Translations under genes and position numbers: made by a program
The notes under the pieces: generated by a model
What the model saw: only the letters and a program-made list of their open reading frames with translations
Told to the model about the DNA's origin: nothing
The model's database searches: none
Assembly: GCA_013399015.1 (NCBI GenBank)
Contig: VWZX01002400.1
Coordinates: forward strand, 1,330,909 to 1,394,908
Direction: 5' to 3'
Source of the DNA: Galbula dea
Taxonomy: Eukaryota; Chordata; Aves; Piciformes; Galbulidae
Length of the DNA: 64,000 bases
Shown: piece after piece, positions 55,891-64,000 of the stretch
Position numbering within the stretch: the first letter of the stretch is position 1
How the letters are laid out: the number at the start of each line of letters is the position of its first letter

Positions 55891-56494
55891 CCATGGAGCC
55901 ATAATGTGTTTCCATGCAGAGAATCTCTGCCCCCATCACCCACGAGGACATCAATTAAAGACTGAAAAGCTTCCCTTAAACTTGCTTTGGAAATGTCCCA
56001 GGCAAGAAGAGTCATTTGGGTGTCATGAGGCAGTTAAAGCTCAAATATATAAAAATAAATGCATATATAAATACATATATATATATATAAAAGCCAAAAA
56101 TGTGAAGTCAGTGCTTGCTGAGGATGCTGCCTGGCTGATAGCTTGGCAAGGAAGGTAGGTGGATATCTTCCAAACTTTCCCAGGGCTTATTATCCCCATT
56201 TTTTCCCCTTCCCCAACTCCCTTTTGGGTTAAAGCCCCAAAACCCAGCCTGGGTTGAGCCCCAGCTGTTTTCCTATCTCCAGCAAGAGCAATGCACGTGG
56301 CACAGCAGAAGGAAAGAGGCATTTTGGGCAGGAGCTGGTTCCTTTGGGAAAGCAAAGCTCAGCTCAAGGGGGAGGATAAAGCCACTCTTGAGGCAATTAG
56401 AGCGTGTTGAGAGAGGTCTGCACACCATCCCACCTAAGCCAGGCAGTGAGCTGGTAGCCAAACCCAACTGGGGTAACACTGAGGCTTTTGCAAG

Positions 56495-56870
56495 CCCCCA
56501 GGGAGCTGCAGAGTGACAAGGTCTCCCCTGAGCCTCCTCTTCTCCAGCCTAACCAACCCCAGGTCCCTCACCTGCTCCTCACAACACTTGTTCTCTAGAC
56601 CCTTCCCCACCTTCCTTGCCCTTCTCTGGACACACTCCAGCACCTCAGTGTCCTTCTGGGAGTGAGGAGCCCAAAACTGACCCCAGGATTGGAGCTGTGG
56701 CCTCCCCAGTGCCCAGTGCAGGAGGCCAATCCCTGCCCTGGTCCTGCTGCCACCCTAGTGCTGATCCAAGCCAGGATGCTCTTGGCCTTCTTGCCCACCT
56801 GGGCACTCTGCTGCCACAGTTTCAGCTGCTGGTGACCAAAACCTTCAGGTCTTTTCCCACCAGGCAGCCT
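56495..56870 (-). mobile_element. CR1 LINE, group B, truncated at both ends
   Basis: On the minus strand the upstream frame reads LKLWQQSAQVGKKAKSILAW (about 56830-56770) and then runs out of frame. LECVQRRARKVGKGLENK starts at 56643 in a different frame. The normal 3' terminus is absent. The copy ends at 56495 inside the 'ctctgcagctccctggggg' segment. Confidence 0.92.
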
Positions 56871-59226
56871 TTCCCTCTTAGCCAAAGCCAGGGGCTGAAC
56901 ACCAAGCCCCACACTCTTTCATTGTCCCCTGGCAATCCTCAACACCCTCCAGCCAAGCTGCACAGATGCTGCAGCAGCATCTTCACCCTTCAGCAGTTGC
57001 AAAGGTGAGAAAATAAAGGTGTAGGCTTGGAAACTCCTCCCTGCCACTGCTAAATCTCAAATAAGACTTTAAGCATCCCCAGGCAAGCTGCCACCCAACT
57101 CCTGTCTGCTGGCAGCCCAAGAGGCAACATGCTGGTGCAGGAGATACCCTGGGCAAAGAGAAAACCTTCTCTGAGGCCACAGCCAGCCACTGGCCACGTT
57201 CACCAGAACCAGGATCATCACCTGCAGCTCACTTGGGCTTAATCCTCCCAAATTCCTGAGGGAAAATTCCCTGGGGAGGAATTCAGAGGGCACAACTAGT
57301 GCCTGGTAGCTGTAGAGGAGAGCTGCTCCATCCTGCTGCTCTCCACCAGCCCTCCCTTCCCTCCCCCGTGGGTTTGACTGTGCTGAAGCTTCTCCTGTGC
57401 AAACACCTTGCTAATTCCTACCGAGCCGAAACGCTGCTACCCCTGGGCTCTGCCCGACGGCTGCAGCACACGTGCCAGGGAAAAGCCAAGCTGGGGCTGC
57501 AGCAGCTGCCTTTGGAAATATCCCATTTCTTTTGCTTCAGGGCAGCAAGTCCTCCTGCAATCTAGCTTGGGCTCAGCACCCAGCCAGCCATCTGCAACAG
57601 GCTCTGCACCTTGGCACCCATCCTGCTGCACCATCCTTCCTTCCCCTTTCCCCCCTCCCCGCTTCATGCAGAACATTCTCTCACCCTCCTGGGGCATCCA
57701 CCACGGTTTGCTCCCAGCTCCTGCAGAGCAAGAAGAGGTTGGCAAACCAGCTCTGCATCCCAGTTCTTGTTTTGGTTTGAAGCAGGCAGCCTTTTCTCCT
57801 GCAAAAAGCTGCAGCAGTTAACCCTCTGCTCTAATGAAGAGGGAAGGGAGGATTGGCACATCCCAGCCCGGCAGCTTCTAACACCTCAGAGAAGGACGTT
57901 GGCTCCTTGAGGTGTTTTGAAGGGAGAGTTAGGGGCTGGAGGGATGCTCATGGGCATAGTTTGCAAGCTCTGGTCCCTCAAAGCCCCATACTCCAGCACC
58001 CAGCCCCTCCTCCAGCATGCTGGAGCCATTAATTCCTCATATTTAGCCAGCCCAACTGACCTGGGGAAGCTGTTCCCAGGGGGATATTTTCTCCCAGGGT
58101 TTAAGAGTTGCTCCTCTCAGGCCATCAAAACAAAAACCAACCAAAAAAAAACCACCCCAAAAACCCAAAAAAGGCTTTTTTCAGGCTGCCAGGAGAACCT
58201 CTACCCTTCTGGAAAAGTCATTTCTGCTTGGAATGGAGGCACTTAGCCCTCAGCTGCCTCATGCTCCTGGTGTGGGTTTTATTGCAGGCAATAACTCCAG
58301 GAAAGTCCTCAACAGATGGAAATTTGATTTGCTTCAATCACTGAGGTTTGAGCTACAGTGGAGAAGACACTGATGAGACTGAGCAGTTCTAGGGGTGGGC
58401 AGGGAATCAGGGCTGTGAGCTCCCACAAGGAGCAGGGTAAGGCTGTAAATTAGGGATGCTGCAAGGTTTCCTGAACTATTTGTAGGAGATTGAGGATGAG
58501 GAGAGAAAATACCTTTCTCTTGGGGTTTTTTTTCCTGCCCAGGGGAGTTCCCATTCCAGGAAAAATAAGGGAAAAAAGGATTTTTAATATTTTTTTTCTC
58601 CTAGCTAAACTAGTCTGAGCTTCTCACCCTGGGAATTACCATCTCCAGCCTGTTCCTTTGTCCATGGGATATATGTATTTATATACTCATGGGGGAGGTA
58701 GTGCTGCATCAGCCTTTCTAGCACTGGTTTAGACCTGGAACCACTCCTAACCCCAGCTGATGCCCAGATAAACTACTCCAAATCCCCATTTCCCAGTTGG
58801 GGGGCATGTGGGGATGAGTTCCTTAGCACCAGCTGGAGCCTCCACCACTGCAGAGCCCAGCCTGAGGGGGGTTTAAGGGCTGGATCCTGAAGGATTTACA
58901 CTAATTGAGGTGAATTCTGGAGGAATATAAACTAAATGGAGAGTTTGTTCCATGAACATGTATTTTCACAGATATGTATATATCAACCCTAGGTTCCTTG
59001 GCGTGGAAAAGGGAGGAGAAACCAGACCCAAGATTAGTTTATTGCTGTAATTAAGGTTTAATTAGTGCAAAGAGACTCTTGGAAATAAAGAAATGGGGTT
59101 GCACTCCCCAGAAGCAAAAGGATGGGGATAGTGGAGCCTCTCCTGCCCTACAGCCTGGAAAGGAGAAGAGCAAAGAGAAGTTAATAAGAAATGCAATGAG
59201 AAGGGATTTTGATTGCAAAGGATTAT
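56871..59226. other. Unique sequence, 2.4 kb, without a supported exon
   Basis: C/T-rich with several overlapping frames up to 137 codons that I cannot relate to any family. A small CpG patch lies at 57420-57475 ('ccgagccgaaacgctgc', 'gcccgacggctgcag'). An A/C-rich tract lies at 58125-58172. Confidence 0.45.
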
Positions 59227-59656
59227 ATGAGGTTTACCAAGGCCAAGTGCTGGCTCCTGCACTTGGGGCACAACAACCCCAGGAATTCTCCAGGCTTGGG
59301 GCAGAGTGGCTGGAAACTGCCAGAGGAAAAGGACCTGGGGGGTTGGTCAACAGCAGCTGAAGATGAGGCAGCAGAGTGCCCAGGTGGGCAAGAAGGCCAA
59401 GAGCATCCTGGCTTGGATCAGCACTAGTGTGCCAGCAGGACTAGGGCAGGGATTGTACTCCTGGGCTGGGTACTGGGGAGGCCACAGCTCCAATCCTGGG
59501 CTCAGTTTTGGGCAGTGGTGGAGTCCCCATCCCTGGAGGGGTTGAAAACACATGCAGATGTGATGCTGAGGGACATGGCTTAGTGGTGAGCTGGCAGTGC
59601 TGGTTCATGGTTGGACTTGATGAACTGAAAGGTCCCATTCAACCAAACCAATCCCA
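59227..59656 (+). mobile_element. CR1 LINE, group B, with internal deletion
   Basis: It starts at 'aggtttaccaaggccaag' (RFTKAKCWLLHLGHNNPRNS in one frame). It continues in another frame as LKMRQQSAQVGKKAKSILAW, then is deleted from 'ctcagttttgggc' (about 59514) directly to 'agtggtggagtccccatcc'. The octamer end is worn ('aaccaatcccatcatc'). Confidence 0.93.
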
Positions 59657-60815
59657 TCATCATGCCTAAAATCCTCCCATGCCCAGCAAGAGAGAAACAC
59701 CTCCCTTCAACAAGTCCTCCCAAGCAGGAAGGCAAACTGAGCCCAAGGGATTTGGGGCAAGAAAACCATTTACAAAGCAGAGCTGGTTTGGTGAGTCCTT
59801 CTTTCTAAGCCAAGCTTTATTTCTAAGCCAAGCTTTCATCCTGCCCAGCAGCCACCTGTTGTGTCTGGGGGAGTAATTTCCACACTCAAATCCCTCTGGC
59901 TACCACAATTCCTTGAGTCTTAATAACCAAACACCTTCAGATGACCCTAACTTGGGTGGAAATCATATTCCCTTTCCCCACTACATGTGTGTGTGTGTAT
60001 ATCTATTAATTTATAGCTATCTATGTGTATATATCAAATCCATAATGCACATAGAGGCAATATCTGAGCAAGAAGCATGGCCAGGGCTGCAGCCCCCAGT
60101 GCCACCCCATCCCAGCCACTCTCCCTCTCACCCTGGCTCCTGCACCCCATCTTTCTGCAGCAGTTGAATTGCTTGCCTCTGGGAATGGCTCCTTCCCAGG
60201 CAGGTTCCATCTCTCCTCACCCATCTCCCCAGCTTCTCATCTCCAGCACTGCCTTGCCCTTGCAGCTCAAAGCAATTTCTTCTCTGCTCCTCTCCCCCCA
60301 GGCTCCCACACTGCTTCTTCTGATCATTATTATTATTACACATTTATTTCTGGTTTGGGTTAGGGTTTTTTTCTTTGTTGGGTTTTTTTCTTCCCCCCAC
60401 CCTCAGCTTGCAAGGAGGAAGGGAGGAAAATCCAGGAGGAATCAAAGCAGCTTGATGAAAGGCAATGGAGGAGGAGGAGCAGCTTTGCTTGCATCTCCTG
60501 GGGAAGGAGCAGTGGGGAAAGCACAGCAAGGCTGGACCATGGATCCCCTTCCTAGGAAGCCCTCAGGTTTGATTTCCACACCCAAATATCAGGGGATAAA
60601 GGGAATTTCTCCTCCTGTGGCTGCAGCCTGCTCAGCCATCTCCTAACCCAGCTTATACTCCACCAGCCTGAAGGACAAGGCTGCTCTGGCCACCCCTCTC
60701 TTGCCATGGGACATTCAGGGAGCAGAGGAGGTTCTTCAAGATGAAAAACCAACAAAGCCACAAAGATCCCATGGGTTACAGCCCAACACCTCCATCCTCT
60801 TTGGGCAGCTCTTTG
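59657..60815. other. Unique sequence without a supported exon
   Basis: No gene seen. A short TG/TA repeat is at 59986-60035. A T-rich to C-rich run lies at 60340-60400. A 189-codon + frame at 60077-60646 is Ser/Pro/Leu-rich and considered spurious. Confidence 0.45.
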
Positions 60816-61035
60816 AGCCATACCACCAACCCATACCTGTGGAGATGCCACCAGGGCACCTCTTTGGGACACAAAACCATGCTATCCCTCAGAGATGCCA
60901 CCATGGCACCTTCAGGAGGTACCACTGCCAACATCCCTAGGAGATGCCACCAGCACACTCCTGAGCTGTACCACTACAGCAACCCTTGGAGATACCACCA
61001 CAGCACCTCTAAGACCTATCAGCATGGCACAGCTG
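60816..61035 (+). repeat. ~49-bp minisatellite, about 4.5 copies
   Basis: 'gagatgccaccagggcacct'-type units start at 60842, 60892, 60941 and 60989 (periods 50, 49, 48), with a partial copy from about 60816. The divergence is high. Two overlapping + frames pass through it without recognisable content. Confidence 0.85.
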
Positions 61036-62611
61036 GGGGACATGCCCTCCCCAGAGGAGCCAAGAGACACCACCAAGCTCTCCCCACCTTCTCCCACAGC
61101 AGGAGCTCATCCCAAGAGCCTCCAGCTGCCCTCCAGGCTGATGGCCAAGCCACAGTCCCACCACAGGATGTGGACCACAGCACATCCATGCCCCTTTACC
61201 CCCCTGCACCCTACCCCAAGGTGGAAATGGTCACAGATAATTCATCCTCTGACCTTCAGCCAAGAGCACAACTGGAAGAGCTTTAATTCCCCAGCCAGGG
61301 AGAGCCACAGGACACTGGCCACCAGCTAGCCCAAACCAGGAGAAGCTTTTCAGTCCCTCAGAGGAACATTAGGACAGGAGCTGCTCATGAAGCCACCAGT
61401 CTCCATCCTCTTTGTAACATGGATGAGGGCTAAAGGCTACCAGGGTCTGGGCAGGACTTGGTGACAACCAAAGAGATGGAAAAAGGTAGGAGAGGAGAAC
61501 TCCAGTTGTGTACAGGTGGGCAAAGAGCCCAGTTTTGGTGAAGGCTTCTACATCCTCAGGGGTTAAAACATGATAGGAGAAGCTCCCCATTGTCCATAGC
61601 TGGTTTTGACCTTGCTGGGCCAGCAAAGGCCTCTCCTCATCTTCTGTGGAGGAGAACTGCAAAGATGCTGGCTTGGGAGATGTTCCTCCCAGGACAAAGG
61701 TCCTGAGCCTGTCTCTTCTTCAGCACCCCTGAAAGGAAAGACACAAACACAAGTCCCTGCAACCAGTTCCTGCTCTTCGAGGGAGCAACCATCTCCAGCT
61801 GAGGTCCAAAAACCTCCTGCAAGCTCCCTGAAGCCACGGGGCTGCCCAAAACCCCTTGAAGACAACCCAGGCAGCATCTTCCAGAGGATAAACAATTTGG
61901 GTTTTTCCCCTAGGTTTATTTATAATAAATAAACCCCAAATTATCATCAAAATAAGCTTGGGAAGTTGAGTCCTGGGGCAGGAAACTCACCCTGGCTGGG
62001 GGGAGTGGGCTCCAGTCTTACAGAAAGCATCTTTTAAAGGCTTCCAGTGTCAGGACATTGGTAGTTAAAGCATTAAAATGCATTTTGTGGTTAAAATAAC
62101 AAAGATTTTCCACATGTGGATAGCAGAAGGTGATGGCCCTGCCCAGGGCTGTCCCCACGTGGGGTGAGATGGAGGCCAGACCACACCAGGGTTGAGAACA
62201 CAGCTCATTAAGGCTGCAACAGCAACAAGCCTCCTTGGCTTTGATGGTTCACATCTCCTTCTGAGAGCACAATATCCACCCTTAGCAGGAAGTGCAAGAA
62301 GCATGCTGACTAGCTAAAGCACATGAATTTGGGGTAAGGAAAAAAAAGCCAAAGTGGCAGAGCAGCCTCCTGCTGCCATCAGGCCATGCACAGAGGGAAA
62401 CATCTCCACCAGCAGCTCCTCCAGGCATGGAAAGCAGCAGCATGGCTTGATTTAGAAGCCTCACTTTGGGGTATTTAAAATGAACTTGTAGCTGAGGTGG
62501 CCAGGGAGTGCACAGAGACAGCACTGAGGACCTATACCTTGGTTTGGTAACTTCTCCACATCTTTTCAACCCCTTCAGGGCACCCAGCCCTGAGCAGCCT
62601 CTTCAACGGCC
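61036..62611. other. Unique sequence without a recognisable gene
   Basis: No exon can be supported. A/T-rich spots occur at 61910-61945 ('tttatttataataaataaa'). I see no repeat array. Confidence 0.45.
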
Positions 62612-63148
62612 TGCAACCCTCCTGGGGAAGAAATTGTTCCTCATGGCCAACCTAAACCTCCCCTGCTGAAAACTGAGGCTGTTTCCTCTTCTCCTATCAC
62701 TTGTTACCTGGGAAAAGAGCCCAACCCCCACCTGGCTCCAGCCTCCTTCCAGGGAGCTGCAGAGAGTGAGAAGGTCTCCCCTGAGCCTCCTCTTCTCCAG
62801 GCTAACCAACCCCAGGTCCCTCAGCTGCTCCTCACAACACTTGTGCTCTAGACCCTTCCCCACCTTCCTTGCCCTTCTCTGGACACACTCCAGCACCTCA
62901 GTGTCCTTCTGGGAGTGAGGAGCCCAAAGCTGACCCCAGGATTCCAGCTGTGGCCTCCCCAGTGCCCAGCCCAGGCCAATCTCTGCCCTAGTCCTGCTGC
63001 CACACTAGTGCTGATCCAAGCCAGGATGCTCTTGGCCTTCTTGCCCACCTGGGCACTCTGCTGCCTCATCTTCAGCTGCTGGTGACCAACCCCCCAGGCC
63101 CTTTTCCTCTGGCAGTTTCTAGCCTTCACCCCAAGCCTGGAGCACTGC
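62612..63148 (-). mobile_element. CR1 LINE, group B, 3' terminus missing
   Basis: The minus-strand frame at 62896-62603 is open and reads LECVQRRARKVGKGLEHK through EEQLRDLGLVSLEKRRLRGD to MRNNFFPRRV. The preceding ORF2 segment QLKMRQQSAQVGKKAKSILA (63080-63020) is in another frame. The copy ends at 62612 without octamers and its 5' end is near 63148. Confidence 0.94.
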
Positions 63149-64000
63149 AAAACTTCACCACCCTCTTTGGGCTGTTTCACAGAGCTACAAGGAGGAGAAA
63201 ACTTCAGGAGAAAACCCCCAGAGGCTTTAAGAGGAAGGAAAGCCAAGCCTAGCAGAGCCATTTGCTGCCTAATTAGGGAAGTCCTCAAAGCTGGGTGTGA
63301 GGAAGCTAATCTCCACTCCCTGGCAGCAGGAGCCACACACTGGCCCATTTCAAGGTTGAGCAGTCAGGAATATCAATCTGATAATTGTAATGCTACAAAT
63401 GAAAATCAAATTGAAGGCAGTTAGAGGATCACATCCTAAATTGATTTAGTCCTCAGGCAAGTTTCCACCTCCCTGGCTTTCTCTGCCATGGATGAAGAGA
63501 GCTCTGGGTACACCCCAGGTGTTGGGGTGCATCCTTTTGTCCATTTTCCCTCTACTCCAAGGGGAACAAACCCAAACCAAGAGCATTTTTGAGCTTTCCT
63601 CTGAATTCTTTAAGGTCTTGTGGTACATGAACCCCTTGAGATGCTGTCACTGAACCAAGGGGATGAAAACATTGGCACCCAAATCCAAACCCAGTTACAA
63701 AAGACTGCAAGGAAACACAGCAAGTCCTCTAGGATTTATTTCCACACTCCCAAAGTCTCCTTTCCTCTGGAAACCACATGTGCTCAGCTCCCCAAAAAGC
63801 AGGGGATTTTGGTACCAAGTAGCCTCAATTCACAGTCAAAGAAACCCCAGCTCTTTCAGCAAAATTCCTATTTTGGCACAGCTGGCACCCACTGAGTGCT
63901 TCCACTGCTACCCCTGCATCCCCAAATGCCCCAAAATATACAAATTCCTTCTTTATACAGGTAATAATATACAACATATTTATAGGTATATTTATATATA
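63149..64000. other. Unique sequence without a recognisable gene, AT-rich at the right edge
   Basis: The interval 63330-63445 ('caatctgataattgtaatg', 'aatcaaattgaaggcag') may be a conserved patch. The last 65 bases are TA-rich and run off the window. No exon is supported. Confidence 0.42.

Larger units (their letters stand above)
54666..56494. other. Unique sequence with CpG block and minisatellite
   Basis: No gene can be named. A 171-codon + frame at 54967-55482 crosses the CpG block, but it has no family resemblance. The CpG block and the 20-bp minisatellite are listed separately. A TA-rich patch is at 56045-56092. Confidence 0.42.

Noticed and set aside
60354..60367. Telomere-like 'ttgggttagggtt'
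   Set aside because: Only about two degenerate units, inside a T/G-rich low-complexity run. Not an interstitial telomere.
60077..61329. Long + frames of 144 to 189 codons
   Set aside because: Ser/Pro/Leu-rich or minisatellite-derived, mutually overlapping in different frames.
1..64000. tRNA, rRNA, CRISPR array, bacterial operons or endogenous viral genes
   Set aside because: I looked on both strands for tRNA box motifs, regularly spaced repeats, operon-like spacing and conserved retroviral motifs, and found none I could support.

Overview
This window looks like nuclear DNA from a bird, and it is almost entirely non-coding. The evidence is about 30 5'-truncated CR1 LINE retrotransposon fragments. 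They carry the typical avian 3' end, a 'ggtcccttccaaccc' block followed by ATTCTATG-type octamers, and their sequence differs by subfamily. By eye they cover about 12 kb of 64 kb (roughly 19%). That is high for a bird and fits a CR1-rich lineage such as woodpeckers and relatives (Piciformes). The lineage call is inference only. I found no multi-exon gene, tRNA, rRNA, CRISPR array, bacterial-type operon or recognisable endogenous viral gene. Many long open frames exist, but they come from low stop density in C/T-rich DNA, from minisatellites, or from decayed CR1 ORF2.

The CR1 copies fall into four informal groups. Group A ends in a 'ctgactgcaggggg' type tail. Group B encodes a '..LECVQRRARKVGKG..' segment of the ORF2 protein C-terminus. 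Group C encodes '..WQEERLRALGLLSLEKSSPRGELL..'. Group D encodes '..EEGRFRLDIRRKFFTVRV..' and keeps its frame open to the natural stop. In groups B and C several independent copies switch reading frame at the same places. This suggests each subfamily amplified from an already frame-broken source.

Layout. 1-27 kb: CR1-rich, ordinary decayed intergenic or intronic sequence, with small minisatellites at 4.96, 17.2-17.6 and 26.2 kb, a 105-bp GGAGA/GAGAA microsatellite fused to a CR1 at 25.2 kb, and one possible isolated exon at 19.4 kb. 27-55 kb: fewer CR1 copies, interleaved with short blocks that look like conserved non-coding elements. These retain CpGs, contain TAATTA/TTAATTAA cores or palindromes, and include an inverted pair of perfect PBX-MEIS/PREP type decamers at 27.6 kb and a CpG-dense block at 34.9 kb. 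55-64 kb: a second CpG-dense block at 55.0-55.2 kb, a 20-bp minisatellite, a 49-bp minisatellite at 60.8 kb, and more CR1.

The central part resembles the regulatory landscape of a developmental gene outside the window, or a large intron. I cannot name the locus. All calls are by eye and by reading translated frames. Element boundaries are approximate to about 5-20 bases unless a terminal octamer fixes them.
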